Shown here piece by piece: positions 34,716-41,770 of a DNA stretch of 64,000 nt (position 1 is its first letter; each line of letters opens with the position of its first letter). The stretch comes from an uncultured Clostridia bacterium (GTDB lineage: Bacteria > Bacillota > Clostridia > Oscillospirales > Acutalibacteraceae). A program made the translations under genes and the position numbers. The notes under the pieces were generated by a model. The model was given only the letters and a program-made list of their open reading frames with translations. It did no database searches and had not been told where the DNA came from. The stretch spans positions 1 to 64,000 of the forward strand of contig CANPVE010000008.1 of NCBI GenBank assembly GCA_947581635.1. The letters are read 5' to 3'.

Positions 34716-37622
34716 TCAGGCCCTGTCATAATATTCCTGCACCTGTTTTTCACTCAGTCTGAAAGCTTCCTTTATCTGCTGTCTGGCGATTTCGGGTTTT
34801 TTGTTTATGATGTTTTTAATTGTTTTTTTATTGTAATTCCAATAACTTACGGTAGGACTTCCCCATCTGGCTTCCTGAAGCGGCATTTCACTTTCAATTT
34901 CTTCCGAAAGCCCGTCCAGCAAGCTTATGAGCCTGTCCGGATCGAATGTAGTCTTGATGTGTTTAAAGTACCGCATAATAAATTTTTCGCGAAAGTCCTG
35001 ATTTTTCAATAAATTTCGTGGTATCGAATTATTACATTTGGCAAGCCCGTGATAGGGACCAAGCATATACCTGCTTATGTAATTTTTTTTATAAGTGACC
35101 AATGAAAAAGCATAGTCAACGTCAAAAAGCATCCATTTCCATTTTCCGTTATTGCGATCGCGATAACACCGTATATTTCCCGTATCGTTATTTGCGATAT
35201 ATGTCTCAAATATCCACCAATCCATTAGAGAATCAATGTCAATCTGGGAACATACATAATCATAATTTTTCTTGACAGTCAAATCATTATTCTCGCAATA
35301 GTCGCACAGCGCGAGGTAATCATCTCGGCTCCCTTCCTGCTGTATGCGCTCCCATTTCACTATGTCGATTTTACCTTTTTGCATACCGTATTTGTGTATC
35401 AGGTATTCATCGTTAAGTTTTTCGCGAAGATAATAAAGCCCCCAATACTTGCCGTTGATATAAAGGGCCACAGGCTGTGCCTCCATATAATCCACATTCA
35501 TTGTCCCACGTAAAATGCGCGAGCAAAATTCATCGCGCATATGTGCTCTGCTCCAGTCCTGACCCGATGGTCTTAAAACAAATGAGGAGAAAACATCTAC
35601 GGAATTTTCACCGAAGAACGGAAAGCAGATCTCGTTCATACCGCTTCTCTCTGAGAGAATCACCGCTAGAGCCTTTTGTGCTTCTTTTCTTGAAGTTTCC
35701 CCGAATATCCGCGCCATGGCGTTAAACGAAGCAGTTTTTTGGCCGTCAATATAATATTCAAACGTGATCTCGCGCTCTTCGTTGCTCTCATAATTCGGTT
35801 TTCCCTGAACAAGTCCTCCTACAAAATTGGACATTATGCCGTGGTACGCCGAGAACAACCCCTCTTCATCGGAAGAGACAGAAACCACAGGAATTGAATG
35901 TTTGTCGTCCGTTAAAAACGTGCCTGTCGCAAGTTGACTTGGGAGATATCCGTCTTTTAGGGTTATGGCCCGAACCACTGTATTTTCTTTTATTATAATG
36001 GGCTTCTGGTAAACTTTCGAGTGCTCTGTGGGCATATCTCCGTTTGTAGTATAATATATCTTACAGCCCTTCTGAGCGCTGATAGTCAATTGAAAGCCCT
36101 GCGGTACATAGCCTCCCTCAAATGAAAGGACAGGCGCGGGAGAATATCCCAAATAAGCGGCGGTTTCCCGATTGTTCTTTCCGGGAGACGGGCTTTCAAA
36201 AACGTACACCTCGTTTTTTTGAGAATCAAGCCTTCCTGATGAATGGCCGTAGGTTTGTTTTCCGGAATTGAACACGTCAATTATATGTCCACCACTGTCA
36301 AAAAAATATATATTCTCGCCGCCCTGGTTCAGCTTGAAGGCCGCATATAATGTGCTGTTTGATTTAGATGCGTTGTTTCCGGTGCAATACACAGTCTGAT
36401 ATCCGCCGGCGTTTATCTTTATGTCTGGAAAAACAAATGTAACATCATCTGCACGTTTGGAAAGGCCGTAGCCTTTAAGCGAAACGGCATTCGATGATGC
36501 ATTGTGTATTTCTATAAAATCATTGGCGTAGGTTCCGTCCTTGTCCGAAACGCACATCACCTCACTGACATAAACAGAGGAATACGGCTCAGCTTTTACG
36601 GCGGAGGTCAGCTCATAGGAATAAGTTGTATTTGCCCGGCCCGGGGTGGGGGAGGCAAATAACTTGAATTCACCGCTTTTTGGATCACGCCCGCATGAAA
36701 CATTCGGGTTAAGCTCCGCTGCCTTGACTGAGTCCACGGCAACACCCGCTATGGAATAAAGCGTTATGATGTCGCCCGCGCTCAGCTTGAAATCTGCGTG
36801 GTAAACCTCGGGATCTGCTGAAGCCTCATCAGAGCAAAATATCACCATGTATGCCTTTGACTTTATAACTGAGCCTTCGGGGAAGAACCACTTTGCTTCG
36901 CTGTTGTCTGAATCAGAGAGTGAAAAGCCGTCCAGATTCACGTCGGAATCGGAAGAATTGTAGATCTCTATCCAATCGCTGTATTGATTATTGCTGTCGT
37001 ATATCACATAGGTGTTCTTGGTCATATACTCGTTTATTAGCAAACCGCTCTCGGGAATCTGCAAATTGTCAAGCTCGGCTGAAGAGTTTCCCGAATTCGC
37101 CTTATTTGGTGAAGGTTCTGCAAACCACACATAATTTTTAGAATTGCTGTCAAGACCATACGATACATTTGGCAGCGTGGTCTGTGGAACATCGAGTTTC
37201 TGCACAACATTGCCCGCTGTGTTGCTGAATATTAAGGTTTCGCCCTTGGCGGACAATCTAAAGTTTGTGTGTATGTTTCCATACTCATCTACCTTGTTAA
37301 GCCCCGAAAGATAGATAACGGCATAACCGTCGGGGGGAATTACAACATCTTCGGGGATCTTCCATTTATTTGCAAAATTTACATTATCCGATAGCATACA
37401 ACCCTTAAGATTTACTGTGTCGTCGGACGAATTATAGAACTCAATCCAATCGTAACAGTTGCCGTCCGGAAGCTGAGCGTAATAATGATTGGTACTCATG
37501 ACTTCATTTATTTTTACTTTATCGGTAACCACCTGACTTATATCCGATTTATTTGAGCATCCCGACAGAATTAAGGCGGTTATAAACCCAATGACCGCCA
37601 TTAACATGGAACGATTAAACAC
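34716..37622 (-). CDS. CotH-kinase-domain lipoprotein with three lamin-tail domains
   Basis: 968 residues. Signal peptide with lipobox LSGC (Cys about 22). Three lamin-tail (LTD) domains: KINEVMSTNHYY...DWIEFYNSS, LLINEYMTKN...DWIEIYNSS and VYVSEVM...DFIEIHNAS. Then a chitobiase-C-like beta domain (ISAQKGCKIYYTTNGDMPTE), then a CotH domain with DEFCSRIL, INGKYWGLYYLREKL and the metal-binding DVDYAF. CotH is the spore-coat protein kinase of Bacillus; CotH-domain proteins also occur in extracellular hydrolase assemblies, so a coat role is plausible but not proved. GTG start, 7 bases after GGAGGG. First gene of the minus-strand cargo operon. Confidence 0.9.
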   Translation of the reverse strand: MFNRSMLMAVIGFITALILSGCSNKSDISQVVTDKVKINEVMSTNHYYAQLPDGNCYDWIEFYNSSDDTVNLKGCMLSDNVNFANKWKIPEDVVIPPDGYAVIYLSGLNKVDEYGNIHTNFRLSAKGETLIFSNTAGNVVQKLDVPQTTLPNVSYGLDSNSKNYVWFAEPSPNKANSGNSSAELDNLQIPESGLLINEYMTKNTYVIYDSNNQYSDWIEIYNSSDSDVNLDGFSLSDSDNSEAKWFFPEGSVIKSKAYMVIFCSDEASADPEVYHADFKLSAGDIITLYSIAGVAVDSVKAAELNPNVSCGRDPKSGEFKLFASPTPGRANTTYSYELTSAVKAEPYSSVYVSEVMCVSDKDGTYANDFIEIHNASSNAVSLKGYGLSKRADDVTFVFPDIKINAGGYQTVYCTGNNASKSNSTLYAAFKLNQGGENIYFFDSGGHIIDVFNSGKQTYGHSSGRLDSQKNEVYVFESPSPGKNNRETAAYLGYSPAPVLSFEGGYVPQGFQLTISAQKGCKIYYTTNGDMPTEHSKVYQKPIIIKENTVVRAITLKDGYLPSQLATGTFLTDDKHSIPVVSVSSDEEGLFSAYHGIMSNFVGGLVQGKPNYESNEEREITFEYYIDGQKTASFNAMARIFGETSRKEAQKALAVILSERSGMNEICFPFFGENSVDVFSSFVLRPSGQDWSRAHMRDEFCSRILRGTMNVDYMEAQPVALYINGKYWGLYYLREKLNDEYLIHKYGMQKGKIDIVKWERIQQEGSRDDYLALCDYCENNDLTVKKNYDYVCSQIDIDSLMDWWIFETYIANNDTGNIRCYRDRNNGKWKWMLFDVDYAFSLVTYKKNYISRYMLGPYHGLAKCNNSIPRNLLKNQDFREKFIMRYFKHIKTTFDPDRLISLLDGLSEEIESEMPLQEARWGSPTVSYWNYNKKTIKNIINKKPEIARQQIKEAFRLSEKQVQEYYDRA

Positions 37623-37651
37623 AGCAAACCCTCCTAAATTCTACTAGTTGC

Positions 37652-37679
37652 ATTTTATCATATTAATAAAAAAAGTCAA
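37652..37679 (-). promoter_or_regulatory. Promoter of the CotH operon
   Basis: Minus strand TTGACT (37674-37679), 16 bases, TAAAAT (37652-37657), about 30 bases before the CotH GTG. It looks vegetative (sigma-A). Confidence 0.6.
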
Positions 37680-37860
37680 TGAACATTATGTTATTTTGTG
37701 ATGAGCCGCACAAAAATAATCGGATTCGATATGCGCTTTCTGTTTTTAAAAAAGACAACCAACAGGAAAATCGAAGACTTTCGAGTGGACAAACAAAGTT
37801 AGCCATACTCTTTACATTGCCTGATAATGTTATTTAAAATTAATTCCTTTGATAAAGAAT

Positions 37861-37908
37861 AAAAGCATCAGAAGATCGCCCTGCTGAATTCAATCCTCTG
37901 ATGCTTTT
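37861..37908. terminator. Terminator between the recombinase gene and the CotH promoter
   Basis: Perfect 12-bp stem AAAAGCATCAGA (37861-37872) against 37897-37908, with a 24-base loop and A/T flanks. It ends the recombinase transcript on the minus strand. Confidence 0.8.
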
Positions 37909-37942
37909 TATTATTTAAGAATTGTGTAAAACTTGATGAATT

Positions 37943-39505
37943 TTAAAAATTCCAATATATATTTATAATCCTGTTGTCTCTGCTGCCCCCGATTTCAATT
38001 TTATCTATCAGAATATCTGCCATTGTTTTTGTGAATTCGTCAAAGCTGAGATATTTGCGGATAATCTCATGTTTTGACTCGGAATTGTTGATGGTTTCTT
38101 CAAAATGTAAAATATCCGCCTCCACTCTGCCTCGCCGGAGCAACAATTCATCTTTATCCGACTGAAATTGAGTGGAGAGCGATATAAAAGTATCTTCGCC
38201 GATAATGCCCTTCAATTTATCCAAATAAAGATTTTTAATGCAGTTGTCGCACTCTGAATATTTTTTATCGATTTCCTCAAGCGACTTTCGCAAATTCTCC
38301 AATTTATCTGCGTCGTCATTGTTTATATCTACTCCATTTTCGACGGTTTCTTCGTTAAGATATTGTTCAAGATTCTTTTTAAATTCATCAAGAACTCTTG
38401 CCTTCAATGTTGACTCAAAGATAGTTGCTCCATGACAGGAATTTTTGTTAAATTTATGAGTAGGACATCGGAAAAATCGCTTGCCTCTGTTGTATCCTGT
38501 ATTCAAACGATATCCGCAATGCATACAGATCAACTTGCCAGAAAATACATTTACATCTTTCTCACTTGGAGCATAACATGGTTTTGCTCTGCTTTCCCAT
38601 ATTAAACGGGTTAAATTCCACGTTTCGCGATCAATTATGGCGTCATGTGTATTTTCTACCCTTATCCAGTGATTTTTTGGAGCGGGAATCGTATGTTTTG
38701 ATTTATATGTGGGATTGTAGGTCTTTCCCTGAACAAGATTACCTATGTAGACCTCATTATTTAATATATTGCTCACGGCTGCGTATTTCCATATGTTGTC
38801 GGTAAATTTACTGTTGACGTTTTTCACAATGCCGCGCCGTTTTTTATGCTCTGATGGACTTGGTATGCAGCGTTCATTGAGTATTCTTGCAATCTGAGTT
38901 CTGCCGATTCCGCTGTTGTAAAGATTGAAAATTGTCCTCACAACTTCTGCTTCTTCCTCGTCTATTATGAGATGCCCTTTTTGATTCGGATCCTTATTGT
39001 ATCCGTAGGGAGGAAAGGCGCCAATGTAGTATCCACACGTCATTCGCGCTTTTAACCCCGCTTTTATGCTGTCAGATGTGTCCTCAAGGTACCATTCATT
39101 AACCAATCCGTTGATTTGCCTTGCCTTTTTGTTCCCGGCTATATCGGTGTCAATGTTGTCAACTATGCTCACAAATCTTATGCCCCAGATAGGAAAGTAA
39201 TAGTTTATGTATTTTTCTACAATTTCCAATTCGCGGGTGAATCTTGACTGAGTTTTGCAGAGTACTATATTAAATTTTTTAGCTTTAGCGTCCTCTATCA
39301 TGCGATTAAATTGCGGGCGGTTTCTGTCTGAACCGGAATAATCGTCGTCGGAATATATATCATATACAATCCAGTTGTGATTTGCCGCGTATTCAAGCAG
39401 CATATTTTTTTGATTTTGTATGCTCATGCTGTCGTCGCTCTTATTTTTTTTGTCGTTATCTTCCTCGGAAAGTCTGCAATATATTGCCGCTTTATCTTTT
39501 ATAAT
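37943..39505 (-). CDS. Large serine recombinase (SpoIVCA/CcrB-like) of the element
   Basis: 520 residues if started at ATT 39505 (519 from ATA 39502). The catalytic-serine motif AIYCRLSEED lies at codons 7-16 (Ser13, TCC at 39467-39469). It is upstream of the first in-frame ATG (39427), so a protein started there would be inactive. Then follow the rest of the resolvase domain (SIQNQKNMLLEYA, DDDYSGSDRNRPQF, KTQSRFTRE), the recombinase DNA-binding domain (PPYGYNKD...), a zinc ribbon (CMHCGYRL...FRCPTHK...CHG) and a coiled coil. GGGAGG (39510-39515) is perfectly placed but followed by ATT/ATA, not ATG. It would catalyse core-to-core recombination at the flanking att sites. Confidence 0.93.
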   Translation of the reverse strand: MIKDKAAIYCRLSEEDNDKKNKSDDSMSIQNQKNMLLEYAANHNWIVYDIYSDDDYSGSDRNRPQFNRMIEDAKAKKFNIVLCKTQSRFTRELEIVEKYINYYFPIWGIRFVSIVDNIDTDIAGNKKARQINGLVNEWYLEDTSDSIKAGLKARMTCGYYIGAFPPYGYNKDPNQKGHLIIDEEEAEVVRTIFNLYNSGIGRTQIARILNERCIPSPSEHKKRRGIVKNVNSKFTDNIWKYAAVSNILNNEVYIGNLVQGKTYNPTYKSKHTIPAPKNHWIRVENTHDAIIDRETWNLTRLIWESRAKPCYAPSEKDVNVFSGKLICMHCGYRLNTGYNRGKRFFRCPTHKFNKNSCHGATIFESTLKARVLDEFKKNLEQYLNEETVENGVDINNDDADKLENLRKSLEEIDKKYSECDNCIKNLYLDKLKGIIGEDTFISLSTQFQSDKDELLLRRGRVEADILHFEETINNSESKHEIIRKYLSFDEFTKTMADILIDKIEIGGSRDNRIINIYWNF

Positions 39506-39509
39506 AAAG

Positions 39510-39569
39510 CCTCCCTTTTTATTATGAAATCGACAAATCGAGGCTGTCTGTATGAGTTGAATTATATCA
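39510..39569 (-). promoter_or_regulatory. Recombinase promoter (extended -10) and ribosome site
   Basis: Minus strand TGATATAAT (39561-39569), an extended -10 element with no good -35, then CATACAGA (39547-39554) and GGGAGG (39510-39515). CATACA resembles a sigma-E -10, but no matching -35 stands 14-15 bases upstream, so sigma-A is the better reading. Confidence 0.45.
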
Positions 39570-39616
39570 TAAGCAGCGCCAATTGAATTTTGATTGCTGT
39601 AAAATTATCTCTAAAA

Positions 39617-39763
39617 TTAATTTTTTGTCAGATATACCCGAGCGACTGAATTTCTGATTTCGCAATTTATTACATTGATAATCAGCCTGTTAAAATCGGC
39701 TTTTCTGCGACTGTATTCTGACTTACTGCTCTTATAGATTGATTTAATTTTACTGTTATCCAT
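39617..39763 (-). CDS. Small basic protein next to attR, candidate directionality factor
   Basis: 48 residues, strongly basic (MDNSKIKSIYKSSKSEYSRR at the start), no membrane span. ATG 39763 has GGAGG (39774-39778) 10 bases upstream. It is read in the same direction as the recombinase, between it and the att site, the place and size where recombination directionality factors or other small element proteins are often found. No homology is recognised, so the role is a guess; it could also be unexpressed. Confidence 0.5.
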   Translation of the reverse strand: MDNSKIKSIYKSSKSEYSRRKADFNRLIINVINCEIRNSVARVYLTKN

Positions 39764-39858
39764 AACAAATAAGCCTCCACACCAAAATTCACTAAATTTA
39801 TATTCAACAGTCCATGAGGCTATGAGTATTATAAACAAGCGGCGTGTAAACTATCCAC

Positions 39859-39883
39859 GTTGTCTATAGCCACGCGCGGCAGA
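39859..39883. other. attR: element arm plus core
   Basis: Arm GTTGTCTATAGC (39859-39870), 5 bases, core GCGGCAGA (39876-39883). Put together with attL, the element's circular attP would be a 48-base site whose 23-base halves match at 19 of 23 positions around the central GA. Confidence 0.85.
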
Positions 39884-40088
39884 ACAGAAGGCTCGCACAA
39901 CGTACGATAACATTCTGCGGTTCTGCGATGATCCGGACGTACGCGATCCGATAAAGTTCCTGCGTGCCCGCGAAGTGGTACACTATCAGCGTTTCGGCGA
40001 AGCGCTAAGGCTCACTACCGATAGGCTTAATGCGAAGAACTTCTATGCTTTTAATCCGGCGTTCGATCCCAAGTCCTGCGGAAAATAG
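39876..40088 (+). CDS. cotJC: cotJC, 3' part (no start of its own)
   Basis: Seventy codons and a stop in one frame: AAEQKARTTYDNILRF, then DDPDVRDPIKFLRAREVVHY, then QRFGEALRL and a short tail ending in SCGK. It matches the C-terminal third of CotJC. It contains predicted metal ligands Glu136 (GAA, 39882-39884) and His169 (EVVH), spaced 33 residues apart exactly as Glu148/His181 in lactobacillal manganese catalase. There is no ribosome site or start codon, so it is silent unless joined to the 5' part. Confidence 0.95.
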   Translation, partial: AAEQKARTTYDNILRFCDDPDVRDPIKFLRAREVVHYQRFGEALRLTTDRLNAKNFYAFNPAFDPKSCGK

Positions 40089-40168
40089 ACTGAATCTCGC
40101 TCAGATTCAGGTACAGACCGTCACGGCGGCTGGGAAAGTAATATGTGATCCGATTTAAAAAACTTATA

Positions 40169-40235
40169 AACAAGCCCATCAATAATCCCGATGCTTTAAT
40201 GACAGGCATTGGCCGATTGATGGGCTTGTTTTGTT
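40169..40235 (+). terminator. Terminator of the (reassembled) cotJ operon
   Basis: Perfect 15-bp outer stem AACAAGCCCATCAAT (40169-40183) against 40216-40230, with inner pairing and a T-rich tail. A smaller hairpin CTGAATCT/AGATTCAG (near 40091-40111) precedes it. Confidence 0.85.
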
Positions 40236-40304
40236 GACGTAAAATAAAAATATATTTATAATTAAATTACATATGAATGTATTGTAAATTTTTATTGACG
40301 TATA

Positions 40305-40333
40305 TTAACAATTACGTATTCATGAATTATACT
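40305..40333 (+). promoter_or_regulatory. Promoter of the aldo/keto reductase gene
   Basis: TTAACA (40305-40310), 17 bases, TATACT (40328-40333); the leader is about 115 bases. The 368-base gap otherwise holds the cotJ terminator only. Confidence 0.6.
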
Positions 40334-40456
40334 ATAAATATTAACAGTGCAGCGACAAAGTAAGAATTATTTGACTAAGAGTCGTTCGTACAGTTTACCG
40401 GGCGGATAAACAGTCCCATAAGCTGACACTGCATAAAATTTTTGGGGAGTATAGAT

Positions 40457-41632
40457 ATGAAGTACAGGCTTGACAGATATGGTAATCAAATTTCCCAGCT
40501 TGGTTATGGCTGCATGAGATTCAGCAGAAAGGGAAATGTTATTGACTACGAAAAGGCAGAGAAGGAAGTCATTCTCGCCATAGAAAACGGTGTTAATTAT
40601 TTTGATACAGCTTATATTTATCCCGGCAGCGAGGAATGCCTCGGCCGCATTTTGGACGAAAACAAGTGCCGCGATAAAGTAAATATCGCGACCAAGCTTC
40701 CGCAGTATATCATGCGTTCGTCAGCGGCAATTGATAAAACCTTTAATGAGGAGCTTTTGCGTCTCCGTACGGATCATATTGATTACTATCTCATGCATAT
40801 GTTTACAGACTATGCCGAATGGGAGCATCTTAAGTCTATTGGTATTGAGGACTGGATCAAAAGGCAAAAGGCTGAAGGTCATATCGGCAATATAGGTTTT
40901 TCATATCACGGCGATACAGAAATGTTCCTGAGAATTCTCAACGCATATGACTGGGATTTCTGTCAGATTCAGTATAATTATCTCGATGAACATACACAGG
41001 CGGGGAAAAGGGGGCTTCAGGCAGCCGCCGCGAAAGGTATTCCGGTTATCATCATGGAACCTCTCAGAGGCGGCAGGCTGGTAAATCTGCCCGATCAGGC
41101 AATGGAGGTGCTCGCGTCTGACAAAAAGGGTTATACACCCGCAGAACTTGGGCTGCGCTGGCTGTGGAACCAGCCGGAGGTTAGTTGTGTGCTTTCGGGC
41201 ATGAATTCCGAGAATATGATAAATGAAAATATCCGAATAGCGTCGGAGGCCGAACCGGGACATCTTACGCAGGAAGATATGGAAATTGTCGAGCGGATCA
41301 AGCTAATCATACGTGAGCGTGAAAAGGTAGGTTGCACAGGCTGTCGGTACTGTATGCCATGTCCAAGGGGAGTGGATATTCCGGGTACGTTCTATTATTA
41401 CAATCTGATGTATATGGAGAAAAATTCCCGTGCCCGCTTTGAATTTGTTCAGAACATGGGACTGCGTAAGGAACCGGGTTTTGCCTCGCAGTGCGTTGGC
41501 TGCGGCAAATGTGAAAAACATTGTCCTCAGCATATCAATATTCGTGAAAAACTGAGGGAGGCCGACCGCACCCTAAGACCGCTGCCGTATAAAATCGGTA
41601 TAAATATTGCGCGCAAAATTATGATTCATTAG
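40457..41632 (+). CDS. Aldo/keto reductase with C-terminal 4Fe-4S ferredoxin domain
   Basis: 391 residues. TIM-barrel aldo/keto reductase part with LGYGCMRFS, NYFDTAYIYPGSE (catalytic Asp/Tyr), DYYLMHM and NIGFSYHG. A C-terminal iron-sulfur part has CTGCRYCMPCPRG and a second cluster CVGCGKCEKHCPQ. This fused form is common in anaerobes and probably couples substrate oxidoreduction to ferredoxin-type electron carriers; substrate unknown. ATG 40457, 7 bases after GGGGAG. Single-gene unit closed by a terminator. Confidence 0.94.
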   Translation: MKYRLDRYGNQISQLGYGCMRFSRKGNVIDYEKAEKEVILAIENGVNYFDTAYIYPGSEECLGRILDENKCRDKVNIATKLPQYIMRSSAAIDKTFNEELLRLRTDHIDYYLMHMFTDYAEWEHLKSIGIEDWIKRQKAEGHIGNIGFSYHGDTEMFLRILNAYDWDFCQIQYNYLDEHTQAGKRGLQAAAAKGIPVIIMEPLRGGRLVNLPDQAMEVLASDKKGYTPAELGLRWLWNQPEVSCVLSGMNSENMINENIRIASEAEPGHLTQEDMEIVERIKLIIREREKVGCTGCRYCMPCPRGVDIPGTFYYYNLMYMEKNSRARFEFVQNMGLRKEPGFASQCVGCGKCEKHCPQHINIREKLREADRTLRPLPYKIGINIARKIMIH

Positions 41633-41679
41633 CAATTCTTCTTCTTTGAGAGATTGTAAAATTAAGATGTAAAAATAAA

Positions 41680-41737
41680 AAACAATCCCGTAGGGCGGAG
41701 GTTATTTTGTAATCTCCGTTGGCGGGATTGTTTTTTT
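41680..41737 (+). terminator. Terminator between AKR and ABC exporter genes
   Basis: Stem AAACAATCCCG (41680-41690) against CGGGATTGTTT (41723-41733), inner GGAG..CTCC stem, then a T-run. Confidence 0.9.
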
Positions 41738-41770
41738 GTCTTGTACTTAATTTTTCAATTAAAGGCTGAG

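Larger units (their letters stand above)
27039..39883. mobile_element. Skin-like 12.8-kb intervening element in cotJC
   Basis: The unit from core to core is 12,837 bp. It lies exactly between two halves of one reading frame, has the same 8-bp core GCGGCAGA at each end, and encodes a large serine recombinase at the right end. Cargo, left to right: decayed IS982-type transposase, rmlA-rmlB-rmlD-rmlC (+), then on the minus strand an Lgt-like protein, phosphodiester glycosidase, lipoprotein, CotH-kinase protein, the recombinase and a small basic ORF. No conjugation, phage-structural or replication genes are visible. The skin element in sigK and SP-beta in spsM are known sporulation-gene interruptions removed by serine recombinases. 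The same role here is inferred from structure, not shown. Confidence 0.9.

Noticed and set aside
27039..39883. Reading the element as a prophage or conjugative element
   Set aside because: No capsid, terminase, portal, replication, relaxase or secretion genes are visible; only a recombinase and metabolic/surface cargo.
26640..40088. cotJC fragments as two separate or duplicated genes
   Set aside because: They do not overlap in content, share the same 8-bp junction, and only together make one family-length protein; the 3' part has no start.
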